Source of the DNA: Anaerolineales bacterium
GTDB taxonomy: Bacteria; Chloroflexota; Anaerolineae; 4572-78; J111
DNA length: 64,000 nt
Direction: 5' to 3'
Assembly (NCBI GenBank): GCA_015075405.1
Contig: JABTUK010000002.1
Coordinates: 1,550,001 to 1,614,000, forward strand
Part shown: in pieces, positions 41,066-50,592 of the stretch
How positions within the stretch are numbered: the first letter of the stretch is position 1
Layout: each line of letters opens with the position of its first letter
Translations under genes and position numbers: made by a program
Notes under the pieces: generated by a model
Told to the model about the DNA's origin: nothing
Seen by the model: only the letters and a program-made list of their open reading frames with translations
The model's database searches: none

Positions 41066-41084
41066 AGCTATTATAATAGGCGCG
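41066..41084. promoter_or_regulatory. palindromic -10 region serving terC and cofD
   Basis: TATTATAATA (41070-41079) is palindromic and holds a TATAAT box on each strand. For cofD the box at 41072-41077 ends only eight bases before the ATG at 41085, so its transcript may be leaderless or nearly so. A clear -35 element is not seen in either direction. Confidence 0.5.
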
Positions 41085-42032
41085 ATGAAACAATCAAATT
41101 TTGGTAATGTTGTCGCTCTGGCGGGCGGCGTCGGCGGGGCCAAGCTTGCTTACGGTTTGTATCAAATCGTCCCGCCGGAGAATTTAACCATCATCGTCAA
41201 CACCGGCGATGATTTTGAGCATCTGGGGTTGCATATCTCCCCCGATCTGGATACGGTCATGTACACCCTGGCCGGGGTCGCCAACCCAGCTACCGGCTGG
41301 GGCGTCAAAGATGAAAGCTGGAATATGATGGCCGCCCTGGCCCGCTACGGCCAGCCGACCTGGTTTCAGTTGGGCGACCGCGATTTAGCCACCCATTTAT
41401 TGAGAACAAAGTGGTTACGCGAAAAATACCCTTACAACTGGGTGACACGTGAATTGTGCCAACGGCTGGGGGTGCGCTGCACCGTGCTGCCCATGAGCGA
41501 AGCAATGGTGCGGACGATGCTCATGACCGACCAGGGCGAACTGGCCTTTCAGGAATATTTTGTGCAGCAGCAGTGCCGGCCGGTCGTCAGGTCCATTCGT
41601 TTTGCCGGGGCGGAACAGGCCCAACCCAGCCGCGAAGTTGCCAGCGCCCTGCGCAACGCCGATGTGATTATCTTTTGCCCCAGCAACCCCCTGCTCAGCC
41701 TCGACCCGATTCTGGCCCTGCCCAACATGCGCCGGATCATCGCTGCCAGCCGGGTGCCGAAAATCGCTGTTTCGCCGATTGTGGGCGGGGCGGCCTTGAA
41801 GGGGCCGGCAGCCAAACTGATGGCCGAGTTGGGCCAGGATGTTTCGCCGCTGGGGGTAGCTCGCCATTTGCAGGACGTGTTGACCGGCTTTGTCCTCGAT
41901 CACGTGGATCAGGCTTATCAGGAAGCCGTCAGCGAGCTGGGGCTGCGGTCGCTGGTGACAGGCACGGTGATGCTCAATGATGAGGATCGGGTTCGGCTGG
42001 CGAGAGAAGTGTTGGCGTTTGCGGCAGGGTAA
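41085..42032 (+). CDS. cofD: 2-phospho-L-lactate transferase (CofD), F420 biosynthesis
   Basis: 315 aa. The N-terminus NVVALAGGVGGAKLAYGLY, the TIIVNTGDDFEHLGLHISPDLDTVMYTLAG segment, and DVIIFCPSNPLLSLDPILALP are specific to CofD, which transfers a 2-phospholactyl (or phosphoenolpyruvyl) group to Fo to build F420. No other F420 biosynthesis genes are in the window, but the F420-type oxidoreductase at 19677 would use the cofactor. The following two genes may be co-transcribed. Confidence 0.95.
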   Translation: MKQSNFGNVVALAGGVGGAKLAYGLYQIVPPENLTIIVNTGDDFEHLGLHISPDLDTVMYTLAGVANPATGWGVKDESWNMMAALARYGQPTWFQLGDRDLATHLLRTKWLREKYPYNWVTRELCQRLGVRCTVLPMSEAMVRTMLMTDQGELAFQEYFVQQQCRPVVRSIRFAGAEQAQPSREVASALRNADVIIFCPSNPLLSLDPILALPNMRRIIAASRVPKIAVSPIVGGAALKGPAAKLMAELGQDVSPLGVARHLQDVLTGFVLDHVDQAYQEAVSELGLRSLVTGTVMLNDEDRVRLAREVLAFAAG

Positions 42033-42061
42033 ACAATTTTTGCCCGATAATGCCCGCTCCA

Positions 42062-42192
42062 ATGTCTCGTAAAAGCAGCATCCTGAGTAGGGGAGCGAAG
42101 CGAACCGTATCGAAGGGTGCTGCGCCATGGGCAAGTCTTTGTCAACTTGCCCCCTCCGATACGCGCTCCACTTCGTTCCACGCTACTCAGGA
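42062..42192. repeat. long hairpin of CATCCTGAGTAGGGG / CTACTCAGGATG
   Basis: Left arm GCATCCTGAGTAGGGGAGCG and right arm of CGCTACTCAGGATGC, with GTATCGAAGGG and CCCCTCCGATACGC inner arms. About 130 bp, and it extends into the start region of the next ORF. Confidence 0.85.
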
Positions 42193-42536
42193 TGCTATCT
42201 AATCTTAAGTTAATGCCGTTGATGCCCGCTCAACTGTATAGTATGATCATGAATGATGGCTCGCGCCATTTCGGCGGGCTGCCTCAGACAAGGTTGTGGT
42301 ACGATGTCCGCGACCACACCGAAAAGTTGGCCGGAGCAAAACTGACCGGCTTTATCACCGACCATGTGACTGAAGCCTGGATTGATTTTGAGTATCGTAA
42401 TCATAAGTTCTCGATCAATGACCAATACGGTGAATACTGGTTTTTTGTCGAAGACCCGGCATGTCCCGACGAAATATTAACGCAGGTGTTAGCCCATTAC
42501 AGTTTGTTGCTTGAAGGAGAAGGAGATGGCCAATAA
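42192..42536 (+). CDS. hypothetical protein
   Basis: 114 aa if translation begins at ATG 42192, directly after a repeat; ATGs at 42213 and 42243 are alternatives and the longer open frame from 42117 is repeat sequence. The body (SRHFGGLPQTRLWYDVRDHTEKLAGAKLTGFITDHVTEAWIDFEYRNHKFSINDQYGEYWFFVEDP) looks like a real small beta-rich protein, but I do not recognise the family. Its 3' end overlaps the start of the FAD-enzyme gene, suggesting an operon with cofD. Confidence 0.6.
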   Translation: MLSNLKLMPLMPAQLYSMIMNDGSRHFGGLPQTRLWYDVRDHTEKLAGAKLTGFITDHVTEAWIDFEYRNHKFSINDQYGEYWFFVEDPACPDEILTQVLAHYSLLLEGEGDGQ

Positions 42537-43707
42537 TAATTACGATGTCATCATGGTGGGCGGCGGTGTGATGGGCTGCGCCATTGCCTATTACCTGTTA
42601 AAGGCCGACAGCCGCCTTAAAATTGCCCTAGTCGAGCAAGACCCCACTTACACCAAAGCCTCGACGCCGCTCTCTGACGGCAATATCCGGCTGCAATTCA
42701 ACATCAAAGAGAATATTCAAATGTCCCTGTACGGGCTGGAAGTTCTGGCCAGCTTTGCCGAGGAGATGGCCGTAGACGGCGACAAGCCTGATGTAGCCTT
42801 TCGCCAGCAGGGCAACTTGTTCATCATTGACGAGGCCAGCCGAGAGGAAAGCCAACAAGGGTTGGCTTTGCAGCAGAGCCTGGGCGCTCCGGTGGCGTGG
42901 CTCACCCCGGACGAGGTGAAGCAGGTCTACCCGCTTTACAACCTGGCCGGCTGTGTCGGCGGAACCTTGGGGCGGCTGGACGGTACGATGTCTCCGCTGG
43001 CGGTGTTGCTGGCTTACAAAAAGAAGGCCGTGGCCCTGGGGGCGCACTTTATCCAGGCCGAAGTGACCGACCTGCTCAAGCACGAAAATCGCATGGCGGG
43101 CGTCAAGCTGGCCTCCGGCGACACGCTGGCTGCGCCGGTGGTGGTCAACGCGGCTGGCCCCTGGGCGCCCAAAATTGCCCAGACGGTGGGGGTCAATTTG
43201 CCCATCCAATCCATCAAACGCCAGGTGACGGTTGTAGAAACTCTGGCGCGACCCGATAAAATTTTGCCGGTTATATTTTTCCCTTCGGGCTTATACTGCA
43301 TCCACGAAGGCGAAGGGCTTTTTATGTGGGGCAAATCCCTGGCCGATGATCCCGTTACCTACGACGATTTTACCTGGGAGCGATACCGCTTTGAAGAGTT
43401 ACTGTGGCCGGAGCTGGTCGAGTTTATCCCGGCCTTTGACCGGCTCAAGGTGGTGCGGGGCTGGACCGGGCTATATGAGGTGAACACCTTCGACGGCAAC
43501 GCCATTCTCGGCGAGTGGCCCGAACTGCCAGGTTTTTTCCTGGCTAACGGCTTCTCAGGACATGGCTTTCAGCAATGCCACGCGGTCGGGCGTTACCTGG
43601 CCGAATTAATCATCGGCCAGCCGCCTACCCTCGACCTGTCTATTTTTTCACCCCAACGGATTCTGGAAAACAAGCCGGTGTTTGAAAGTCACCGCAAAAT
43701 TATTTAG
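42526..43707 (+). CDS. FAD-dependent oxidoreductase (DAO family)
   Basis: 393 aa from ATG 42526 (GGAG upstream). The Rossmann loop is VIMVGGGVMGCAIAYYLL. GlyOx/sarcosine-oxidase-like features follow: STPLSDGNIRLQFNIKENIQMSLYGLE, GGTLGRLDGTMSPLAVL, VVVNAAGPWAPKIAQ, VNTFDGNAILGEWPELPGFFLANGFSGHGFQQCHAVGRYLAELIIG. It should oxidise an amine or amino acid using FAD. It overlaps the hypothetical gene upstream by 11 bases. Confidence 0.93.
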   Translation: MANNNYDVIMVGGGVMGCAIAYYLLKADSRLKIALVEQDPTYTKASTPLSDGNIRLQFNIKENIQMSLYGLEVLASFAEEMAVDGDKPDVAFRQQGNLFIIDEASREESQQGLALQQSLGAPVAWLTPDEVKQVYPLYNLAGCVGGTLGRLDGTMSPLAVLLAYKKKAVALGAHFIQAEVTDLLKHENRMAGVKLASGDTLAAPVVVNAAGPWAPKIAQTVGVNLPIQSIKRQVTVVETLARPDKILPVIFFPSGLYCIHEGEGLFMWGKSLADDPVTYDDFTWERYRFEELLWPELVEFIPAFDRLKVVRGWTGLYEVNTFDGNAILGEWPELPGFFLANGFSGHGFQQCHAVGRYLAELIIGQPPTLDLSIFSPQRILENKPVFESHRKII

Positions 43708-43739
43708 GCAGCCGTCCGGTGCTAAGCCCGTTTTGAGTT

Positions 43740-43787
43740 GCTACGAGTTCCTTTAGTTCCCTGGGAACTCGTAGGAACTGGGGGGAA
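43740..43787. repeat. GAGTTCC hairpin repeat
   Basis: GAGTTCCTTTAGTTCCC and GGGAACTCGTAGGAACT arms form a hairpin after the FAD-enzyme gene. Confidence 0.75.
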
Positions 43788-43865
43788 CTTATTTTTGAAC
43801 AATCACTAAGCTATTAGTCACTTGTAGTACTGACATCGACAAAAGATTGTCGATAAAAGGGTTGT

Positions 43866-45492
43866 CTAAACAGCGACACCGAGGATAAGGAGTAAAGCCC
43901 GCATCTCGGTTTGCACTTTACCATATTGCAGATCAAGGTCAGTCTGAGGCTGGGGGTTGGGTTCGCTTTTGGGCTTGGTCACGCTGGCTAAAACGGGTTT
44001 AATGACCTTCTCGCGTAAAGTCAGTAAAGGCAGCCATGATTTTAAGAGCGCTGGTTTCGACTTGATAGCGGCAGGCTGAACCAATTTTGTGGACTGTTTT
44101 TGCCGCGCAGTTTTTGAGATCGTAAGCCGCGTGGCGAGGCTGATACTGACTTTCAGGCCAGCCTAACAGGACTGGGCCTGCTGGGCTAATTGGGAGACGC
44201 TGAAGCCTCCCGGCGTTATGGCTAAAGCAAGCACGGCTTGGGTACGGCCCGCAGCCGAGGCTGGTTGGTCCCAGACCCGCGGTGGGGTTGAACCGACCTG
44301 ACCCGCTGGCCTAAGGTATCCAGGGTGTCATCGGTACAAAGCTTGATCCAGGGCATAGAGTTGGTTGAGAAAGCGTTCCAGGATCTGCTGAAACTGGTTG
44401 ATCAGTTCAGGGAATTGATCCAGGCGGCGAGGACAGACCAGGCGCGGGCGTTATGCAGCATCACTTCAGCCCGGAGAACAGCCTCGCCTTTGGTGTACAA
44501 CTTGAGGGTCAAGGGACCAAAATGGAGCCTGAAAATGGTCAAGTTGTACGCAGGTCGTTCGAGGTTTCGTTCGAGCCGGAGCCGGCGGCCTTTGGACTTG
44601 CCTTTGAAGTGAGGGGCGGCGCTTGCGGCCAAAGATCGTCATAATCTGCTGGAGGTCCAGCCGGGAACGGTCCGATCAATCAGGGCTTCAAATACTTGCT
44701 CCATTTGAGCCGGACGCTGAAACAGCAGGTTGCGCGAATACTCGACTTGGAACAGGAATAACGGTATTCAAAGCCACTGCGGGCCGCTCAGGTTCAGGCA
44801 GGGCAAAATGCAGACAGCTACCCAGCCAGCGTTGGCAGACTTGACCCAGTTGCCCTTTGGTGGGTAGCTCCACGAGGTCTCTGCAAGCCAGGTCAAGTCT
44901 GCGGCGGTCATTATATCGCTAAAACAGTTGCTTGTCAGTTCCAGAGTTCGCCCGGCTGATGGGCCTGACAGGCCAGATATTCGTGCCCATTGAGAATAAC
45001 CATCGCCGCAAACGGGGATGGCTGCTGATACGGATAGTGATGGCCCCATTCCGGGTCTATCAGATGAAAGAAAATGTGGTTGATCGAGCGATAATGCCGG
45101 GTCAAACTGTGAACTCGACCGTCCGAGGTCGTTTACGTCCCAAACCACTCGGAGGCCCGGCTAATGATGACCAGAAACAGACCGACAAACGCCGGGTCTT
45201 GCGGTTTGTATTGTTCGGCCACGTCATGCTTACGCTCGGCTAATGGACCCTCCAGGACTGGAATCTGATGTTTATCAGCGTAAGCTTTGACCCGCCGATG
45301 GAACCGACCCGATAATCGGATCAGATGCGTTTTGTCCAGGTTCTCATCGCTGCCATACAGCCGTCGCCACCAGTAACGAAAGCCGCCCGCCGAGGAGGCC
45401 AGCCGATGGTAGGCGGTCAGGACAATCCGGTCTGGGCAATCATAACTCCCCTGCAAATAATCGGCGTAGGCTGCGCTCAACTGGTCAACCAT
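43866..45492 (-). pseudogene. disrupted transposase-like protein gene (about 540 codons)
   Basis: Segments of one protein can be followed along the minus strand with stops and frame changes. N-terminal piece 45133-45492 includes LSGRFHRRVKAYADKHQIP and AERKHDVAEQYKP. After an in-frame stop it continues as DPEWGHHYPYQQPSPFAAM and LNGHEYLACQAHQPGELWN, then a frame change to ELTSNCFSDIMTAADL, later LERPAYNLTIFRLHFGPLTL with LKLYTKGEAVLRAEVMLHN, and finally WLPLLTLREKVIKPVLASV near 43900. These blocks keep the expected order of a large protein family that I remember from many bacterial genomes and that has no firm function; mobile-element association is an inference. There are at least three disruptions. 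No inverted-repeat ends were seen. Confidence 0.75.
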
Positions 45493-45626
45493 TGTATCCT
45501 CTCCTTCATCTCGCTGATGAAGTGAGCTTAATCAAAATACTTCAATCTTGTCAAATGCCCGCAGGGCTGTTTTTGCTGAGCGCAGTCTCAGCAAATGGGT
45601 AGACATTATCGGAAATAACTTTTTTC

Positions 45627-45697
45627 ACGCCAAGACGCAAAGTCGCAAAGGTTTTTTCTCTTAAAAACTTGGCGTTCTTTGCGCCTTGGCGAGAGGT
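45627..45697. repeat. CGCCAAGACGCAAAG hairpin repeat
   Basis: Left arm TCACGCCAAGACGCAAAGTC and right arm TTCTTTGCGCCTTGGCGAGA. It lies between the pseudogene and the glycosidase gene. Confidence 0.8.
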
Positions 45698-45720
45698 ATT
45701 TGTATTTCCGATAAACTCTA

Positions 45721-46938
45721 TTATTTACTTCGCTCTACGGCAAAACAGTTGACAATCAACGGTTCTTCCAGGTTCAGCACCGGCACCATATAATCCCCCA
45801 GGCGGATGGCGATATAGGCGCTCTCGCTGCCGTCAAAACGCATAGCTCGATCTACCTGGATGCCCCACTTTTGGCCCAAGTCAATGATATTTTGGGCATG
45901 TTCCTTCAACGTTAATCCATACGAAGCGCTGATAAACAAATATTTGCGGTCTTTGGAGATTGCTGCGCTCAACTTGGTCCAACGGGTGGTGCGGTAATGT
46001 TCCAAATTCTCGTGATCAAACCACTCCTGTTCCGGGTTGTAATTGTAGCGACCATGCCACAAGAAAATAGGACCGCCGCCCCAGGCAATGGTAGTTTTAT
46101 CCCAGGCCGGACGGGTACGGATGACATCAATATTAAAACGGCCATTACGTTGGTACAGAGCCGCCCGCCCCAGGTGAAAAAACAGGTCTCGCCCGGTTTC
46201 GGTTTTGTTGCTGCCGTTCAGCCCGTGGTAGTCGGCGGTAGTGACCACCAGAGACTCGGGCGACATACAATAGGAGGGGGTAATTAACGTCCCGCGCTTT
46301 GACGTATTGGGGATAATATTACGCAGGGTATAACCTGACTCTTGAAGATCAATTACAATATGATGAACATTGTTGAAAACCAGGTAAACCACGCCGGGCG
46401 TAAGTTGATAGGTTTCTTGCGACAGCGCAATCTGGCGCAGACGAGCCAAAGTGGCCGGATTGGCCGCCAACAGGGTGTTCAACTCACTGTCACTGAAAAT
46501 TTCATTATGAGGACATTCGGGGCAGCGGCGGCGGGTAGCCGGGGTTTCACGCAGAAACAAGTCGGGGGTGAGCACAACCGTGGGCAGCGCCACTGCTTTC
46601 GAGCCGCAGCCGGAGGCATTGCAGGTCGCCAGGTTGAGGGTTGGCGTCGGCGTGGGTGTAGGGGTGGCGGTTTGAGTGAGGGTTGCGGTCGGCCCGGCAG
46701 GGGTGTGTGTAGCTGAAGGGGTCGGCGTCGGCTGAGGAACCTTGACTAGGGGGGTGGCAGTTGCGAACACGGTTGGAGACGAGCCGGGGCGGGTGACAGC
46801 CGGAGAGGAGACGGGTGTTTCCACTTCTACCGCCATCAGAGTTTGCCCAATCCAGGCCAAAGTGAGGGCTAGAACCACAAGGATTAAAATTCCGAAAAAA
46901 ATTGTTATTTGATGTTTATTTTTTGAAGAATGACTCAT
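45721..46938 (-). CDS. phosphodiester glycosidase (NAGPA)-like exported protein
   Basis: 405 aa. An N-terminal hydrophobic segment (about residues 11-33) is a signal or anchor, then a Thr/Pro-rich spacer (about 45-100, with TPTPSATHTPAG and TPTPTPTPTLNLA). The catalytic domain shows VVTTADYHGLNGSNKTET, WDKTTIAWGGGPIFLWHGRYNYNP, ISASYGLTLKEHAQNIIDLG and AMRFDGSESAYIA, matching phosphodiester glycosidase domains that cleave GlcNAc-type phosphodiesters or act in exopolysaccharide turnover. It is expected to act outside the membrane; its neighbours give no substrate. Confidence 0.82.
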   Translation of the reverse strand: MSHSSKNKHQITIFFGILILVVLALTLAWIGQTLMAVEVETPVSSPAVTRPGSSPTVFATATPLVKVPQPTPTPSATHTPAGPTATLTQTATPTPTPTPTLNLATCNASGCGSKAVALPTVVLTPDLFLRETPATRRRCPECPHNEIFSDSELNTLLAANPATLARLRQIALSQETYQLTPGVVYLVFNNVHHIVIDLQESGYTLRNIIPNTSKRGTLITPSYCMSPESLVVTTADYHGLNGSNKTETGRDLFFHLGRAALYQRNGRFNIDVIRTRPAWDKTTIAWGGGPIFLWHGRYNYNPEQEWFDHENLEHYRTTRWTKLSAAISKDRKYLFISASYGLTLKEHAQNIIDLGQKWGIQVDRAMRFDGSESAYIAIRLGDYMVPVLNLEEPLIVNCFAVERSK

Positions 46939-47027
46939 ATCAATTGCAGCAACGGTGAGGAAAAAACGAGGATAAAATCAGCCAGGATTATGAATAGAGT
47001 AATTCTATAGTCAACTACAGCCGGTTA

Positions 47028-48620
47028 CTAACCCATGATTTCAAAATGAGGCGGCTGGTGGCCGTCGTCATGATGCGTTATCTGGTTAGTAATGGTCAGG
47101 GCTGAAACACCGGCGCTGGCCAGCGCCAACAAACCGCACAGGGCCATCATCAGCCGGAAAGCATCCACAAAAGCTTCGTCAATGGCCGTGTTCACTTGAG
47201 TCTGCACCGCTAGAGGCAAGTCCGGCGGGGCTGAGGCTCCTCCCAATTTTAATTTCTCCTCTTGCAGCAACACCCGATCCTGTTCAGATAAAGGCAGGGA
47301 CTGGGTGCGATGTTCCAGGGAGGCGCTGAATTGAAGCACCATCAACGCGCCCAGGGTGGCGACTGCCAACATCGAGGCAATCCGTGAGGCGGCATTACTT
47401 ACCCCGGAGGCCAAACCGGAGAGATGCGTCGGCGCTGCGCCCAGAGCCACCGTGGTCAGTGGCGCAACCGTGATGCCCAACCCAACCCCAAAAACAATAG
47501 TCGCCGGCAAGAAAGTAAGCCAATAATTGGCCGACTCGCCGGGAATCATATACATAAAAAAGCCAATAGCAATCACAGCCGGGCCGACAATCATCGGCAT
47601 ACGCGGTCCATATTTATCGGCATAATAACCCGACCAGCGCGACAACAAAAAGAGCAAAATGATAATCGGCATAAAGGCCGCCCCGGTGTTAGTGGCCGAA
47701 AATTCCTGAATCTGCTGCAAGTTGAGCGGGAAAAAGAAAAAAACCCCGCTCATAGCAAAATAGAGAATAAAGGTAATCAGCGTAATTCCGGCAAAAAGGC
47801 GATGCCGGAAAAGTTCCAGCGGGATCATCGGGTGGGCTGTTTTGGCTTCAACCACTACAAAACCAATCAGACAAGCCAGACTGGCCCCAATTGCCACCCA
47901 AACTGAGGGGGCGGCCCAACCGAGGTGAGGTCCTTCAATCAGGCCATAAATCAGGCTGCCCAGGCCCACGGTAATCAAGACTGCGCCCAACCAATCCTGG
48001 CTTTCGGGAATTTTTTTGCTGCGGCTCTCCGGGATAAACCGAGAACTGAGAAAGAGGGTTAGCAGGCCCAAGGGAAGATTGATATAAAAAGCGGCCCGCC
48101 AAGAGACGTTATCAACCAACCAGCCGCCTAACAACGGCCCTATAGCCGTAGTGAGCGGCGTAAAAGCCGACCACGTCCCGACCACCCGGCCTCTCATTTC
48201 GGCGGGGAAGCTGGCGTTTAAGATAGCCAGACAGCCAGGCAGCATCACTGCGCCGGAAATACCTTGAAAAACACGGGCCAGAATCAATTGGTCCAAATCG
48301 GTGGCCGCGCCGCACCCTACCGAAGCCAGGGTAAAGCCAATCAGGCCCAGGTTGAACAATTTTTTGCGCCCGTAGCGGTCACTCAAAGAGCCGGCAACCA
48401 GGATGGGCACACTCAGAAAAAGAATGTAAATATCAATCAGCCATTGCAAGCCACTGACTGAGGCATTGAACTCTTTTTGAATTTGGGGCAGGGCGACGGT
48501 AACAACCGTTCCATCGAGGAAGACCATACCCGCCCCAATGATGGTAGCGGCCAAAATAAAATTGCCTTGCCAGGGAGTCAGTTTGGGAGTCGAGGTGAGG
48601 TTAGATTGAATATTTTGCAC
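47028..48620 (-). CDS. MFS drug/multidrug efflux transporter (DHA2, EmrB/QacA-type)
   Basis: About 530 aa from GTG 48620; a longer TTG start at 48674 would overlap the methyltransferase gene by 25 bases. Fourteen membrane segments are predicted. The DHA2 motifs include FLDGTVVTVALPQIQKEF (segment 1) and AGSLSDRYGRKKLF (motif A). It exports hydrophobic drugs using the proton gradient. It follows the methyltransferase and HDAC-like genes on the same strand. Confidence 0.9.
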   Translation of the reverse strand: MQNIQSNLTSTPKLTPWQGNFILAATIIGAGMVFLDGTVVTVALPQIQKEFNASVSGLQWLIDIYILFLSVPILVAGSLSDRYGRKKLFNLGLIGFTLASVGCGAATDLDQLILARVFQGISGAVMLPGCLAILNASFPAEMRGRVVGTWSAFTPLTTAIGPLLGGWLVDNVSWRAAFYINLPLGLLTLFLSSRFIPESRSKKIPESQDWLGAVLITVGLGSLIYGLIEGPHLGWAAPSVWVAIGASLACLIGFVVVEAKTAHPMIPLELFRHRLFAGITLITFILYFAMSGVFFFFPLNLQQIQEFSATNTGAAFMPIIILLFLLSRWSGYYADKYGPRMPMIVGPAVIAIGFFMYMIPGESANYWLTFLPATIVFGVGLGITVAPLTTVALGAAPTHLSGLASGVSNAASRIASMLAVATLGALMVLQFSASLEHRTQSLPLSEQDRVLLQEEKLKLGGASAPPDLPLAVQTQVNTAIDEAFVDAFRLMMALCGLLALASAGVSALTITNQITHHDDGHQPPHFEIMG

Positions 48621-48649
48621 GAGTTGTGTATTGTCCTTACAGCCAGAAT

Positions 48650-49399
48650 CTATTTGGTCTGTTTTGTACCCCAACCATATAAGAAGAAATTCTCGGTTTG
48701 CTTAACGGTGGCTGAAATTTCGTAAGAAGCCAATCGGTCGGCCAAATCGTCTGGCAGATAATACACTTTAACCACCTGAAACTCCCGGCCATCATTCAAA
48801 CGGCGGGTCATAGTGGCATTTTCCTGTCCGGCAACTTGAGAAGTTGTTTCTCTTTGAGCCAATTTTTTAGCCACACCCTCCATCATATCTTTAGCCGTAG
48901 AGGTTGGTTCTGGCAATGAGTCGACAAAGAAGAGTTTACCACCCGGCTTTAAAGCCCCGGCGACTGTGCCGATAAAATCGTACAATAGGGCCGGCGGCAC
49001 ATGCGACAACCAAAAACCCATAAAAATACCATCGTAGGCCATGACTGGCTGCCAGTAAAATAAATCGGTCAGGGTATAGGTTACTTTGTCACTTTGCAGC
49101 CTGGCCCGGTTCAAGGCAACCATTTCTTCTGAGCTGTCCAGGGCAGTGACATGATCGGCTGTTTTGATTAATTCCTGGGTCCAAATGCCGGTCCCGGCGG
49201 CAATATCCAACACCTGCCCGGTCAGGTTCGCTTCGGCCAGAGCCTGTCGAACTTCAGCGGCCTCAGCTTCCCATTTTTGGGTATGCTCCGGCCCATGATG
49301 GTAACGCCCCCGCCGATAAAACCACTCATCATACTCCTGGGCGCGCGCCCGGTAATAAGCCTTCTGTTCTTCAAGAATTTCTTGTAGATTTTCTGACAT
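48650..49399 (-). CDS. class I SAM-dependent methyltransferase
   Basis: 249 aa. Motif I VLDIAAGTGIWTQELIKTADHVTALDSSEEMVALN (about residues 62-97), post-I AL DSS, then FYWQPVMAYDGIFMGFWLSHVP and ALKPGGKLFFVDSLPE, a standard Rossmann SAM fold. The target (small molecule or protein) is unknown. The 34-base gap from the HDAC-like gene upstream and the overlap with the MFS gene downstream indicate an operon. One idea is a modify-and-export pair, but there is no substrate evidence. Confidence 0.9.
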   Translation of the reverse strand: MSENLQEILEEQKAYYRARAQEYDEWFYRRGRYHHGPEHTQKWEAEAAEVRQALAEANLTGQVLDIAAGTGIWTQELIKTADHVTALDSSEEMVALNRARLQSDKVTYTLTDLFYWQPVMAYDGIFMGFWLSHVPPALLYDFIGTVAGALKPGGKLFFVDSLPEPTSTAKDMMEGVAKKLAQRETTSQVAGQENATMTRRLNDGREFQVVKVYYLPDDLADRLASYEISATVKQTENFFLYGWGTKQTK

Positions 49400-49432
49400 T
49401 CAACTTTTCCACTTATAGCTTATTCAGCCAAC

Positions 49433-50461
49433 TTAAACCACATTATGGATTGCCTTCAATTTTGCCAGCAAGCTTGACACGTCCGGCTCTCGCCAGGGCG
49501 AAGGGCCAAGCGGGTCTTGGCTATCGGCGTCGCCCAACAAGGCTCTAAACACATTGCCGACCCCCAACGCCAACACTTCCAGATTATAACCTCCCTCCAA
49601 CACAAAGACAATCCGCCCCTGGCAAAGTTCAGTTGCCAGTTCAACAAGCCTCTGGCTAAGCCAATGATAACCGGTCAGAGACAGGCCAATATTTGCCAAC
49701 GGATCATTCCAGTGAGCATCAAAACCGGCCGAGACCAGTATTAGTTCTGGCTGAAAACGGCGCAGAATTGGAAAAACCACTTCGCCATACAGTTGTTTGT
49801 AACCTGCATCGCCTACCCCCATGGAAACCGGGATATTGACCGTAGCCCCTCTGGCCTCGCCTTCGCCAATTTCGGTCAGGGCGCCGCTGCCGGGATAGTA
49901 AGGATATTCGTGGCTGGATACAAAAAGAACTGTGGGGTCTTCGATTAAAACATCCTGGGTTCCATTGCCGTGATGCACATCAAAATCAATAATAGCAACC
50001 CGTTCCAAACCATAATCAAATCGCGCCGCTCGGGCCGCCACCGCAATGGTGCTGAACAGGCAAAAGCCCATGGCCCTAGTTGGAGTGGCGTGGTGGCCGG
50101 GCGGCCGAACCAGGGCAAAACCGTTATTCAGCCGGCCCTCCAAAACGGCGGCGGTTAAATCCACCACCCCGCCAGCTGCTCGGGCCGCCGCTTCGTAAGA
50201 GAAGGCATTGGTATAGGTATCCGCATCCAGCATGCCGCCCCCGCGCCGGCTGATCTCTTCGACCCGCTCCACATGGCGAGGGTGATGGCAGCGCAGCAGC
50301 TCTGTTTGGGTTGCCGGACGCGTCGGAACACGTGTCAAACGAGACAGCAAATTTTGCTTAATCAGATGATCCATCACCACCCAGAGACGATTGGCGCTCT
50401 CCGGGTGTCCCGGAAAATCGTGCTGAGTAAAGATCTCGTCAAAAACGTATCCGGTAGCCAT
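49433..50461 (-). CDS. histone deacetylase-like amidohydrolase
   Basis: 342 aa. Zinc and catalytic residues are visible: the PPGHHAT motif (about residues 120-126), IIDFDVHHGNGTQDV (Asp and His ligands), SAGFDAHWNDPL (third ligand Asp) and the transition-state Tyr in LEGGYNLE. Bacterial members deacetylate polyamines or protein lysine; the family is the arginase-deacetylase fold. It is likely cytoplasmic. It is the first gene of the methyltransferase/MFS unit. Confidence 0.93.
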   Translation of the reverse strand: MATGYVFDEIFTQHDFPGHPESANRLWVVMDHLIKQNLLSRLTRVPTRPATQTELLRCHHPRHVERVEEISRRGGGMLDADTYTNAFSYEAAARAAGGVVDLTAAVLEGRLNNGFALVRPPGHHATPTRAMGFCLFSTIAVAARAARFDYGLERVAIIDFDVHHGNGTQDVLIEDPTVLFVSSHEYPYYPGSGALTEIGEGEARGATVNIPVSMGVGDAGYKQLYGEVVFPILRRFQPELILVSAGFDAHWNDPLANIGLSLTGYHWLSQRLVELATELCQGRIVFVLEGGYNLEVLALGVGNVFRALLGDADSQDPLGPSPWREPDVSSLLAKLKAIHNVV

Positions 50462-50520
50462 AGGCCCTCCCGTCTAAAGTGTAATCGGGTTAACTCAAAA
50501 GTCAAACCCAATCAGGGGGC

Positions 50521-50555
50521 AATAAAAAGAAAAAGCCACCCTGTCAGGTGGCTTT
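50521..50555 (-). terminator. intrinsic terminator after the Flp pilin gene
   Basis: On the minus strand, stem AAAGCCACC / GGTGGCTTT (50532-50540 with 50547-50555), loop TGACAG, then a T-rich tail (TTTTTCTTTTTATT). It lies 38 bases after the Flp-pilin stop. Confidence 0.8.
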
Positions 50556-50592
50556 CTGAAGACAAATAAAAATTTCGAGGAGGATAAAAAGC

